From an uncultured Bacilli bacterium (lineage in GTDB: Bacteria > Bacillota_I > Bacilli_A > RF39 > UBA660): a stretch of 17,878 bases of DNA. The number at the start of each line of letters is the position of its first letter. Positions within the stretch are counted from its first letter, which is position 1. Made by a program: the position numbers and the translations under genes. The stretch covers positions 1 to 17,878 of the forward strand of contig CAJUNG010000038.1 in NCBI GenBank assembly GCA_910587725.1, written 5' to 3'. Below are positions 1-6,219 of this stretch, one piece after another. The notes beneath the pieces were generated by a model. The model had not been told where the DNA came from. It saw nothing but the letters and a program-made list of their open reading frames with translations, and ran no database searches.

Positions 1-63
1 ATATAAATTTTTAAAAGTTGTAAAAAACTATTGATTTTTATTAGCAAGTTTTTGTTTCTAAGG

Positions 64-92
64 TTGCAATTGCTATTTATCTATTATATAAT
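64..92 (+). promoter_or_regulatory. SigA-type promoter for the 132-1711 gene pair
   Basis: A -35 element TTGCAA (64-69) is followed by a 17-bp spacer and a perfect -10 TATAAT (87-92). Transcription should start near position 99, about 30 bases before the first start codon. Nothing else recognisable lies in positions 1-63, which are simply AT-rich. Confidence 0.75.
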
Positions 93-131
93 AAGAATGT
101 TTTAAAACTTGAATCTATAGGAGTGAAACAG

Positions 132-695
132 ATGAAAAAAGTAATGATTGATTTAGATGATACAATTGTTGAAGGTGGGTATTTGGAGGTATTAAATGAA
201 TACTTAGGAACCAATTATACTTATGACGATACAGAAGATTATTTTGTTGAAAGCTTACTTCCTGATGGGATGTTAGATGATTATCTCGAGTACTTTTATA
301 CCCATGTTAATGTGTATGATTATGTCCATATCAAACCACATGCTATTGAGGTGATTGAAAAATTATCGCAAAAATATGAAGTTTATATTTGTAGTGCTTA
401 TTTAGATAAGCGAGTTCCAGAAAAATCAGGAGTTGTGACGAATACAAAACATATGTGGTTAATTAAAAATCTTCCTTTCTTAAATCCCAAAAATTTTATT
501 TTTACTTCCCGCAAAGATTTAATCGATTGTGATATTAAAATCGATGACAAAGTGGGCAATTTGAAAGGATTAGGGGAAGTAAAACTACTCATGAGTGGAT
601 ATCATAATAAAAAATACACAGATGAAGAATTGAAAGAAAAAAATATTATTCGTGTTCATAGTTGGGATGAAATTGCAAAAATTTTGTTATCTTAG
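132..695 (+). CDS. HAD-family 5'(3')-deoxyribonucleotidase-like phosphatase
   Basis: This 187-residue protein resembles the cytosolic 5'-nucleotidase C (NT5C) branch of the HAD superfamily, soluble enzymes that remove phosphate from (deoxy)nucleoside monophosphates. Visible motifs are the N-terminal DLDDT (nucleophile Asp7, acid/base Asp9), a motif II Ser88 in YICSAY after a beta strand, a Lys/Arg-rich motif III near residues 125-128, and the acidic pair Asp138-Asp139 in KIDDKVGNL. The length is normal for the family. I chose ATG 132 because AGGAG at 119-123 lies 8 bases upstream; an in-frame GTG at 123 overlaps that ribosome binding site. The next gene follows after a 14-base gap, so the two are probably co-transcribed. 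The substrate is inferred from the family and could be another phospho-compound. Confidence 0.8.
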   Translation: MKKVMIDLDDTIVEGGYLEVLNEYLGTNYTYDDTEDYFVESLLPDGMLDDYLEYFYTHVNVYDYVHIKPHAIEVIEKLSQKYEVYICSAYLDKRVPEKSGVVTNTKHMWLIKNLPFLNPKNFIFTSRKDLIDCDIKIDDKVGNLKGLGEVKLLMSGYHNKKYTDEELKEKNIIRVHSWDEIAKILLS

Positions 696-709
696 GGGAG
701 TTGAAGGGT

Positions 710-1711
710 ATGAAATATTGGTGGTTGAAAAAATATAAAGGCTTAAAAATTCGATTGATTCCAGATTTAATTAGAGATGTCAATACGTATTTTATTTTAC
801 CTAAAAATTATAAAGAGCGATATTCCATGATAAAAACCAGCGATATTTCTACATTAGAAGAAGAAGATTTGAAAATTATGCTATTTTCTATTTTAAACCA
901 TGAACGAATTAAAAATAATCGTGTAATTTTAATTATTGACGCCCTTCTAAAGATACCAGATAATTTTTTACCAGAAGTTTCTTATACCGTATCAGAAATG
1001 TTAGAAGAAATTAAACATTTACGTGAATATAACGAGGAAGAAAAACTTTTATCAAACAATGTAAGTGCATGTTTTCATTGTCTTGAAGTTTTTTATGTCG
1101 ATAAAATTAAATACCGAAATAAAAAAGGGCAATGCCTTTGTCCATATTGTAAACATTCGACATTGTATTTTGATAATGACTTTTTACCTATGGACTATAA
1201 TTTTTTACGTCTTGCTAAACTCTATTTTGAAAATACCGCTTTAGGTTGTAGTTATCAAAATATTCAGCGGCTTTTAAAAAAATGTGTGTGTTTGAAAAAG
1301 CAAATTGATTTTTCTACTCTTCATGATTATGCCTATATATTAAAAGGAAAAAAGCAAGATACGATATTAGATTCTGACCATATTCGTTTTTTTCTTCCGG
1401 AAACTCTACTAAAAAAGCAAATTACTTCAAGAGAAGAATTTGAAGTTGAATATCAGTTAAATGAATGTTTCTTTTTAATTGAAAAAAATTTAATTTCCAC
1501 TGTTGTTTTAGATACCTCTTTGTTTACGAATAGTAAAAGTAGTTCCCTTAATTTATCTTGTTTATTGACTGTTCTTGAAAACCTTGGTAGAAATCCTTAC
1601 TTAAAAAGTGTGTTTTTGGTAGCTGAAAATTCTTTACAATTTTCTTTGTTTTCAAAGATGATTGCCGATTTAGAGAAAAAATCTCCATTACTTAACAATT
1701 TCTCGCTTTAA
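710..1711 (+). CDS. Uncharacterised protein with a central zinc ribbon
   Basis: I do not recognise this 333-residue protein as a named family. The clearest feature is a zinc-ribbon-like motif: Cys121-x2-Cys124, then about 19 residues, then Cys144-Pro-Tyr-Cys147. The CFHC and CPYC knuckles, and the hydrophobic run after them (LPMDYNFLRLAKLYF), resemble a motif in small uncharacterised 'cytoplasmic protein' sequences of the form CFHC...CPYCGIDSVIG. Here it sits inside a much longer protein. The N-terminal part is basic with aromatics (KYWWLKKYKGLKIRL). No transmembrane segment or signal peptide is evident. The start is ATG 710, 9 bases after GGGGAG (695-700); the in-frame TTG at 701 directly abuts that site. 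It is in the same transcription unit as the upstream nucleotidase. No function is assigned. Confidence 0.75.
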   Translation: MKYWWLKKYKGLKIRLIPDLIRDVNTYFILPKNYKERYSMIKTSDISTLEEEDLKIMLFSILNHERIKNNRVILIIDALLKIPDNFLPEVSYTVSEMLEEIKHLREYNEEEKLLSNNVSACFHCLEVFYVDKIKYRNKKGQCLCPYCKHSTLYFDNDFLPMDYNFLRLAKLYFENTALGCSYQNIQRLLKKCVCLKKQIDFSTLHDYAYILKGKKQDTILDSDHIRFFLPETLLKKQITSREEFEVEYQLNECFFLIEKNLISTVVLDTSLFTNSKSSSLNLSCLLTVLENLGRNPYLKSVFLVAENSLQFSLFSKMIADLEKKSPLLNNFSL

Positions 1712-1717
1712 AAAAAT

Positions 1718-1742
1718 GTTTTTCTTTTCGAAAAAGTAAAAC
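1718..1742 (-). terminator. Weak A/T hairpin, possible terminator for the minus strand
   Basis: A 10-bp stem with one T-T mismatch and a CGA loop lies just after the stop codon at 1711. On the + strand no T-run follows. On the - strand the hairpin is followed by a run of seven T (complement of 1711-1717). No minus-strand gene reads into it from within the window, so its role is uncertain. Confidence 0.3.
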
Positions 1743-1751
1743 AACTTGTCC

Positions 1752-1780
1752 TTGACTTCTCCTTAAATTCACTTTAAAAT
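1752..1780 (+). promoter_or_regulatory. SigA promoter of rny
   Basis: TTGACT (1752-1757), a 17-bp spacer and TAAAAT (1775-1780). The same -35 and -10 hexamers with the same spacing recur ahead of the L21 leader at 3611-3639, suggesting a preferred strong housekeeping promoter in this genome. The predicted 5' leader before rny is about 50 bases. Confidence 0.8.
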
Positions 1781-1836
1781 AGAAGTAGATATTGTATTTT
1801 AGTTATGATATTAATAGAGAAATGGAGGGTTCGTCT

Positions 1837-3387
1837 ATGGATATAGTAATCTCCATTTTACTAGTCGTTGTTGGAGTTATTGTTGGAATCGTACTTGTGA
1901 AAGTTCTTGGCCTTTTTGGAGAAAAAAATTTTATTAAGAGACAAGAAGAAATGTTAGAAAAGGCAAAAAAAGAAGCCGATAAGTTAAAAAGAGAAAGTAT
2001 TTTAGAAGCAAAAGAAGAAGCACATAAAGTCAAACTAGAATTAGAAAAAGAAAAAAACGAGAAAAAACAAGAAGTGAAAGAGTTAGAAGACCGTATTTTA
2101 CAACGTGAAAAGAGTATGGAAAAGCGGGAAGAATTATATCAAAGACGTGAAGAAGCGTTAGATGAGAAAGAAGAACGAATTAATAAAAAACAAGAAGATG
2201 TCCAAAACGAAAAAGTAAAAGTGGAAGAATTAAAAGAACAGCAAATAGAAGTTTTAGAAAAAATATCTAATCTATCTCGTGAAAAAGCGAAAGATATGAT
2301 TATGAAAAAATGTGAAGAAGCGATGACTTTAGAGTTAACCGCTTATATGAAAGAACGGGAAAACGAAGCAAAATTAGAAGTGGATAAACGAGCAAAAGAA
2401 ATGTTAGTATCTTCGATGCAGAAGTTTGCAGCGGATGTGGCTAGTGAACAAACGGTGACTGTTGTTAGTTTACCAAACGATGATTTAAAGGGAAGAATTA
2501 TCGGTAGAGAAGGAAGAAACATTAAAACGATTGAAGCCATTACGGGAGTTGATTTAATTATTGATGATACCCCAGAGGCAGTTGTACTTTCTAGTTTTGA
2601 CCCATTCCGTCGTGAAATTGCTAGAATTACCTTGGAGACTTTACTAAAAGACGGTAGAATTCATCCAACAAGAATTGAAGAAATTTATGATAAAGTAGAA
2701 ACTGAGATGAATGCTCGTCTTACCGAATATGGTAATGATGCTTTATTTGAACTTGGGATTACGAAAGTAGACCCTGAATTAGTGCAAATTTTAGGACGTC
2801 TTCATTTTCGAACGAGTTATGGTCAAAATGCATTGGCTCATTCTTTAGAAGTTGCTCATCTTTCTGGTGTTTTAGCTTCAGAATTAGGGGAAAATGTATT
2901 GCTTGCTAAACGTGCAGGACTATTTCATGATATTGGAAAAGCGATTGACCACGAAATGGAAGGAAGCCACGTAGAAATTGGTGTTGACCTTGCGAAAAAA
3001 TATAAAGAACCAGAAGTTGTTATCAACTCGATTGCCTCTCATCATGGGGATACCGATGCAAAGAGTGTGACTGCAACGATTGTTGCGATTGCCGATGCAC
3101 TTTCCGCTTCTCGACCTGGGGCACGGAATGATTCTTTAGAAAATTATATTAAACGATTAGAACAACTAGAAAAAATTGGAAATGACATTCCAGGAATTGA
3201 TAAGACCTTTGCCGTACAGGCGGGAAGAGAACTTCGAGTAATTGTTAAACCAGAAGAAATCGATGATTTAGGTGCACATCGAATCGCTCGCGAAGTCAAA
3301 ACTAAAATTGAAAATACTATGCAATATCCGGGTACAATCAAAGTAACCGTAATTCGGGAAACAAGAGCAACGGATGAAGCAAGATAA
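1837..3387 (+). CDS. rny: Ribonuclease Y (membrane-anchored mRNA decay endonuclease)
   Basis: RNase Y initiates mRNA turnover in many Firmicutes by endonucleolytic cleavage and sits at the inner face of the membrane. The 516-residue product has the full family layout: one N-terminal transmembrane helix (about residues 3-22), a long Glu/Lys-rich coiled coil (about 25-190), a KH RNA-binding domain with its GxxG loop in IIGREGRN, and an HD domain with the metal-binding pair His364-Asp365 in FHDIGKAIDHE. B. subtilis RNase Y is about the same size. ATG 1837 is chosen because GGAGGG (1824-1829) lies 7 bases upstream and the helix starts at once; an in-frame TTG at 1792 has no ribosome binding site. 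It has its own promoter and terminator, so it appears monocistronic. It sits beside rplU here, whereas in B. subtilis it lies between recA and ymdB. Confidence 0.97.
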   Translation: MDIVISILLVVVGVIVGIVLVKVLGLFGEKNFIKRQEEMLEKAKKEADKLKRESILEAKEEAHKVKLELEKEKNEKKQEVKELEDRILQREKSMEKREELYQRREEALDEKEERINKKQEDVQNEKVKVEELKEQQIEVLEKISNLSREKAKDMIMKKCEEAMTLELTAYMKERENEAKLEVDKRAKEMLVSSMQKFAADVASEQTVTVVSLPNDDLKGRIIGREGRNIKTIEAITGVDLIIDDTPEAVVLSSFDPFRREIARITLETLLKDGRIHPTRIEEIYDKVETEMNARLTEYGNDALFELGITKVDPELVQILGRLHFRTSYGQNALAHSLEVAHLSGVLASELGENVLLAKRAGLFHDIGKAIDHEMEGSHVEIGVDLAKKYKEPEVVINSIASHHGDTDAKSVTATIVAIADALSASRPGARNDSLENYIKRLEQLEKIGNDIPGIDKTFAVQAGRELRVIVKPEEIDDLGAHRIAREVKTKIENTMQYPGTIKVTVIRETRATDEAR

Positions 3388-3415
3388 GAAATCAAATCCT
3401 TTGGTTTCTTTTTTT
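3388..3415 (+). terminator. Intrinsic terminator of rny
   Basis: A 9-bp stem with one G-T wobble (3388-3396 with 3400-3408) closes a TCC loop and is followed by seven T (3409-3415). It begins immediately after the rny stop codon. Confidence 0.85.
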
Positions 3416-3610
3416 ACTAATTAAATTTATATTTTTTGTGTTTTACTAAACAAATTTTAGGATAAATGAGGTAAACTGTTATCGCTCAAAAGTAAGGCTT
3501 ATGAGAGTTAGGAAAGAGTAAGAGTGAAAAATAAGACTTGGTTTAATTTATATCATGCTTACGGTTAATTGCTTAATCAGAAAAAAATTGTGCTTTTTTC
3601 CTTATTTTAC
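3416..3610. other. Gene-free stretch between rny terminator and rplU promoter
   Basis: No open reading frame of note exists on either strand. The part from about 3468 to 3530 is less AT-rich than its flanks and holds two short motifs that recur in the L21 leader downstream: GAGGTAA..ACTGTTA (3468-3481) and GCTCAAA (3484-3490). No convincing promoter pair or terminator encloses it. It could be an unrecognised RNA, a decayed copy of leader sequence, or nothing. Confidence 0.35.
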
Positions 3611-3639
3611 TTGACTTATTGACGAACTTAAGTTAAAAT
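3611..3639 (+). promoter_or_regulatory. SigA promoter of the rplU-prp-rpmA operon
   Basis: TTGACT (3611-3616), a 17-bp spacer and TAAAAT (3634-3639), a near-consensus pair. Transcription should start near 3646, just before the first paired element of the L21 leader. Confidence 0.8.
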
Positions 3640-3645
3640 CTTAGA

Positions 3646-3741
3646 TGTTTGATGCCTGATATAGCTCAAACCGCATCGAAGAGGTAATAACTGTTAAGAC
3701 CTTAAGAGCGAGTCTAGAATTATAAAAGGAGGGAAAAAGAG
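3646..3741 (+). promoter_or_regulatory. Ribosomal protein L21 leader (cis-regulatory RNA)
   Basis: This stretch lies between the promoter and rplU and matches my recollection of the Firmicutes L21 leader. GATGC (3651-3655) pairs with GCATC (3673-3677), enclosing a CTGATATAGCTCAAA loop. GCTC (3664-3667) in that loop can pair with GAGC (3706-3709) in a pseudoknot-like contact, and a GAGGTAATAACTGTTAAGACC segment follows. The leader presumably lets L21 repress its own operon. The pairings are visible; the family match is from memory. Confidence 0.7.
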
Positions 3742-4044
3742 ATGAAAGCAATTATCAAAACTGGTGGGAAACAATATATTGTTTCTGAAAACGATGAGAT
3801 TTTCGTTGAAAAATTAAATGCCCAAGAAGGGGATAAAGTAAAATTTGACGAAGTATTAATGATTGATGGGCGCGTTGGTACGCCAAATATTGCTGGTGCA
3901 GTAGTAGAGGCGACCGTATTGAAACAAGGAAAACATAAGAAGATTCGTGTTTTCAAATATAGTCAAAAAGATAGAAGTCATCGTAAGACCCAAGGTCATA
4001 GACAACCATATACTAAAGTTAAAATTGAAAAAATTAATGGATAA
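3742..4044 (+). CDS. rplU: Large-subunit ribosomal protein L21 (bL21)
   Basis: The 100-residue product carries the standard L21 signatures: N-terminal IIKTGGKQYIV, the central GDKVKFDEVLMI strand, and a basic C-terminal rRNA-binding segment (KYSQKDRSHRKTQGHRQPYT). Length is normal. It binds 23S rRNA in the large subunit. ATG 3742 is preceded by AAGGAGGG with about 9 bases of spacing. It is the first gene of the conserved rplU-prp-rpmA operon; the next gene starts 2 bases after its stop, so translation is probably coupled. Regulation is likely through the L21 leader directly upstream. Confidence 0.97.
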   Translation: MKAIIKTGGKQYIVSENDEIFVEKLNAQEGDKVKFDEVLMIDGRVGTPNIAGAVVEATVLKQGKHKKIRVFKYSQKDRSHRKTQGHRQPYTKVKIEKING

Positions 4045-4046
4045 TT

Positions 4047-4367
4047 ATGATTCGTGTAGAAGTTTATGAAAACGATGCTAATATTTTAAAAGTTGCTGTT
4101 TTAGGTCATGCTAGATATGCCGACTTTGGTAAAGATATTGTTTGTGCTAGTGTTTCTACTTGTGTAATTACGACCGTTAATGGTATTTTAGAAATTTATC
4201 CAGATAGTTTGGAAGTAGAGGAAGCTAGTGGAAAACTGATTATCACATTTTTAGAAAAAAAAGAAATTATTCAAAAACTAACTTGTAATATGATTGAGTT
4301 GTTAACTCAGTTATCCGAATATTATCCGAAAAATATAAAAATCATTCGTAAGGAGGGAATTTTATGA
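4047..4367 (+). CDS. prp: Prp, cysteine protease that trims ribosomal protein L27
   Basis: Prp (YsxB/DUF464 family) removes the N-terminal extension of L27 in Firmicutes, a step needed for working ribosomes. The 106-residue product has the family's catalytic pair: His21 in VLGHARYADFGKDIVCASVS and Cys33 in the same segment, with the expected 12-residue spacing. Length is typical. It lies between rplU and rpmA, starts 2 bases after the rplU stop without an obvious ribosome binding site (coupled translation), and overlaps the rpmA start by 4 bases (ATGA). Its likely substrate is the product of the next gene, whose N-terminus carries the matching cleavage motif. Confidence 0.93.
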   Translation: MIRVEVYENDANILKVAVLGHARYADFGKDIVCASVSTCVITTVNGILEIYPDSLEVEEASGKLIITFLEKKEIIQKLTCNMIELLTQLSEYYPKNIKIIRKEGIL

Positions 4368-4648
4368 AGAAACTTAATTTGAATATTCAACTCTTCGCAC
4401 ACCATAAAGGGCAAGGTTCTACATCTAACGGTAGAGATTCTAAAGGTCGTAGACTTGGGGCAAAAGCTGCTGATGGAGAATTTGTCAATGCTGGTTCTAT
4501 TATTTATCGTCAACGTGGAACAAAAATTTTACCAGGAGATAACGTAGGACGTGGAAATGATGATACTTTATTTGCTAAAGTGAGCGGAATCGTTAAGTTT
4601 GAACGTGTAGGAAAAAATAAAAAATGTGCATGTGTTAAAGAAGTTTAA
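4364..4648 (+). CDS. rpmA: Large-subunit ribosomal protein L27 (bL27) with cleavable N-terminus
   Basis: This 94-residue L27 contains the usual HHKGQGSTSNGRDSKGRRLG start of the mature protein, which reaches toward the peptidyl-transferase centre. It is preceded by the extension MKKLNLNIQLF, which matches the Firmicutes extension that Prp cuts after Phe; the predicted cut is between Phe11 and Ala12. A strong AAGGAGGG (4351-4358) lies inside the end of prp, and the start overlaps the prp stop (ATGA). Length and the remaining sequence (KAADGEFVNAGSIIYRQRGTK) are normal. No terminator is apparent before the next leader, so some read-through into infC is possible. Confidence 0.97.
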   Translation: MKKLNLNIQLFAHHKGQGSTSNGRDSKGRRLGAKAADGEFVNAGSIIYRQRGTKILPGDNVGRGNDDTLFAKVSGIVKFERVGKNKKCACVKEV

Positions 4649-4655
4649 CAAAAAG

Positions 4656-4661
4656 TATAAT
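4656..4661 (+). promoter_or_regulatory. Candidate -10 element for the infC operon
   Basis: A perfect TATAAT lies 12-17 bases before the first paired element of the L20-type leader, so a transcript starting near 4668 would begin with the leader. No good -35 is present at 17 or 18 bases. Transcription may also arrive from the rplU operon. Confidence 0.5.
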
Positions 4662-4667
4662 AAGGAA

Positions 4668-4780
4668 AGAGATTTTATCCACCTGATTGTTTTTGGACAA
4701 TGGGTTACAAAGCCAAAACTTTTTAAATGATTAAAACGTTTTAGAGTGGATAAAAAAGATTCACTCTTTTTTTAAATTTT
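4668..4780 (+). promoter_or_regulatory. L20-type leader controlling infC-rpmI-rplT by attenuation
   Basis: The leader offers two mutually exclusive structures. TTTTATCC (4673-4680) pairs perfectly over 8 bp with GGATAAAA (4748-4755), enclosing an inner helix ACC/ATTG (4681-4689) with CAAT/GGT (4698-4705). Alternatively AGAGTGGA (4743-4750) pairs with TTCACTCT (4760-4767) to form a terminator. The two helices share 4748-4750, so forming the long-range helix disrupts the terminator. This is the logic of the Firmicutes L20 leader, where binding of L20 is thought to favour termination. The pairings are seen in the sequence; the ligand is inferred from gene context. Confidence 0.82.
4743..4773 (+). 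terminator. Attenuator terminator inside the L20-type leader
   Basis: An 8-bp stem with one G-T wobble (4743-4750 with 4760-4767), a 9-base loop, and a T-run through 4773. It ends just before the AGGAGG of infC, so it would block the whole infC-rpmI-rplT message when formed. Confidence 0.8.
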
Positions 4781-4793
4781 AGGAGGTGTTATT

Positions 4794-5318
4794 ATCGCAA
4801 ACACGAAAGGCGATTTATTAAAAAATGAGCAGATACGAGCAAGTGAAGTGCTAGTTATTGGTCCTAATGGAGAACAAGTCGGAGTAAAGTCATTAGAAGA
4901 TGCTCTTGCTCTTAGTAATTATGCAAATTTAGACTTAGTATTAATTAATCCATTAGGAGAACCACCGGTAGCGAAAGTTATGGACTATAACAAATATCGC
5001 TATGAAAAACAAAAGAAAGTAAAAGAAGCACTAAAAAAGCAAAGAGCTAGTCAAAGTGAAACAAAAGAGTTTCGACTTTCTCCCGTTATCGATATTGGAG
5101 ATTTTGAAACTAAACTTCGTAATGTTCGTAAATACCTAGAAAAAGGCGATAAAATTAAATTATCAATTCGTTTTAAGGGACGTCAGATGGCACATACTGA
5201 ACTTGGAGAAGAAATGTTACAAAAATTCGTTGCTCGTTTAGAAGATGTTGCTGTTGTTGAGCAAGCACCAAAATTAGATGGTAGAAGTATGACAATGCTC
5301 GTAGCACCGAAAAAATAA
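4794..5318 (+). CDS. infC: Translation initiation factor IF-3, non-AUG start
   Basis: IF3 binds the 30S subunit and rejects non-canonical start codons and wrong initiator tRNAs. Both domains are present: the N-terminal NEQIRASEVLVIGPNGEQVGV segment, a Lys-rich linker helix, and the C-terminal EFRLSPVIDIGDFETKLRN through FKGRQMAHTELG. The first in-frame ATG/GTG/TTG is GTG 4848, inside the conserved N-domain and without a ribosome binding site. A strong AGGAGG (4781-4786) lies upstream, followed in frame by ATT (4791) and ATC (4794). I chose ATC 4794 (174 residues) because its 7-base spacing matches neighbouring genes; ATT 4791 would have 4. IF3 discriminates against such codons, so the gene should be autoregulated at translation, as known for AUU-started infC genes. 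Confidence 0.9.
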   Translation: MANTKGDLLKNEQIRASEVLVIGPNGEQVGVKSLEDALALSNYANLDLVLINPLGEPPVAKVMDYNKYRYEKQKKVKEALKKQRASQSETKEFRLSPVIDIGDFETKLRNVRKYLEKGDKIKLSIRFKGRQMAHTELGEEMLQKFVARLEDVAVVEQAPKLDGRSMTMLVAPKK

Positions 5319-5331
5319 GGAGGAAAAAGAA

Positions 5332-5520
5332 ATGGGAAAATTAAAAACACATAAAGGTACAAAAAAAGTATTGAATGTTAGAAAAAGTGGTACCGTAACA
5401 ATCGGACATCCGGGAAGTAGACATAATACAGGTAGTAAAAATGCTGGATTTAATAGAAAGGTACGCTCTAGCAGTAATCTTAGTAAAGCTGATGCTAGAA
5501 GACTAAAAAATATTATTTAG
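5332..5520 (+). CDS. rpmI: Large-subunit ribosomal protein L35 (bL35)
   Basis: A 62-residue basic protein, the normal size for L35. It begins GKLKTHKGTKKVLNV, matching the family's KMKTHRGAAKR-type start, followed by GTVTIGHPGSRHNTG and a C-terminal SKADARRLKNII. It is the middle gene of infC-rpmI-rplT: AAGGAGG overlaps the end of infC and lies 8 bases before ATG 5332. The protein sits in the core of the 50S subunit. Expression should follow the L20-type leader upstream. The sequence is more divergent than its neighbours, but context and N-terminus make the call secure. Confidence 0.93.
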   Translation: MGKLKTHKGTKKVLNVRKSGTVTIGHPGSRHNTGSKNAGFNRKVRSSSNLSKADARRLKNII

Positions 5521-5546
5521 TTCGCGTTTAGAAGGAGGAAAATAAA

Positions 5547-6119
5547 ATGCCAAGAGTTAAAAATGGAGCTGTAACAAAAGCTCGTCATAAAAAAGTATTA
5601 AAAAGAGCAAAAGGTTACTTTGGTAGTAAACATAGATTATATAAGAGTGCAAAAGAACAATTAATGCATTCTGGACAATACGCATATCGCGATAGAAAAC
5701 AAAAGAAACGTGATTTTAGAAAATTATGGATTACAAGAATTAATGCTGCTTGTAGAATGAATGAAATTAGTTATTCTAAATTCATGAATGGTCTTCATAC
5801 TTTAGGTGTTGAAATCGACCGTAAATCTTTAGCAGAACTTGCTGTTTCTGATAGTGAAATGTTTGCTCAATTAGTAGCACAAGTAAAAGCTGGAGCAATC
5901 GATAAAAGTACACAAAAGCCAAAAGCTAAAGAAGAAAAACCAGTAAAAAAAGAAGACGTTAAAAAAGAAGAGAAAAAAGAAGTAAAGAAAGAAGAAAGTA
6001 AAACTTCTGACCTTTCTAAATTAACAGTTGCTGAACTTAAAGAAATGGCAAAAGCTAAGAATATTGAAGGGTATACTTCAATGAAAAAAGCAGAATTAGT
6101 AGAAGCTTTAAGTAAATAA
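5547..6119 (+). CDS. rplT: Ribosomal protein L20 (bL20) with C-terminal Rho_N/SAP-like tail
   Basis: Residues 1-118 are a normal L20: PRVKNGAVTKARHKKVLKRAKGYFG start, central RDRKQKKRDFRKLWITRINAA, and EISYSKFMNGL. L20 assembles early on 23S rRNA and is the usual repressor of its own operon. The usual length is near 118, but this one has 190 residues. Residues 119-152 form a Lys/Glu-rich, probably unstructured linker. Residues 155-190 (LTVAELKEMAKAKNIEGYTS and on through KKAELVEAL) match the pattern of the Rho_N (SAP-like) helix-extended-loop-helix domain, which binds nucleic acid. The S2 gene next door ends with nearly the same tail. ATG 5547 follows AGGAGG with 8-base spacing. The frame is intact, so the tail is genuine coding sequence. 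Confidence 0.95.
   Translation: MPRVKNGAVTKARHKKVLKRAKGYFGSKHRLYKSAKEQLMHSGQYAYRDRKQKKRDFRKLWITRINAACRMNEISYSKFMNGLHTLGVEIDRKSLAELAVSDSEMFAQLVAQVKAGAIDKSTQKPKAKEEKPVKKEDVKKEEKKEVKKEESKTSDLSKLTVAELKEMAKAKNIEGYTSMKKAELVEALSK
6000..6119. repeat. Tail-coding direct repeat, copy 1 (3' end of rplT)
   Basis: These 120 bases align without gaps to 7084-7203 at the end of rpsB. I count 24 differences, about 80% identity, and only two differences within the roughly 50 bases from 6003 to 6056. Many synonymous positions are shared, so this is DNA-level similarity, not only protein convergence. Confidence 0.9.
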
Positions 6120-6142
6120 AAAAATAGACATATTAATGGATT

Positions 6143-6175
6143 GATTCGTCGAGTGCTTAATTTAAGTGATGAATT
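6143..6175 (+). promoter_or_regulatory. Hairpin in the rpsB 5' leader
   Basis: GATTCGTC (6143-6150) pairs with GATGAATT (6168-6175) with two wobbles, and an inner CTTA/TAAG (6156-6166) can stack within. No T-run follows, so it is not a terminator. It lies in the 100-base gap between rplT and rpsB and could be an S2-responsive leader element or an RNA processing site. I see no clear promoter in this gap, so rpsB-tsf may be read from the infC operon. Confidence 0.4.
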
Positions 6176-6219
6176 TTAGAAATTAATAGATGAATAACGA
6201 AAGAGAGGAATTTAAAATT

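Noticed and set aside
4362..4368. UGA read as tryptophan (code 4)
   Set aside because: prp and rsmE both end at TGA with normal family lengths and the next gene starting right there, and tryptophan is encoded by TGG throughout.
4848..5318. infC as a shorter protein starting at GTG 4848
   Set aside because: This start would remove the conserved NEQIRA segment, and no ribosome binding site precedes it; the strong AGGAGG at 4781-4786 points to the AUC/AUU start.
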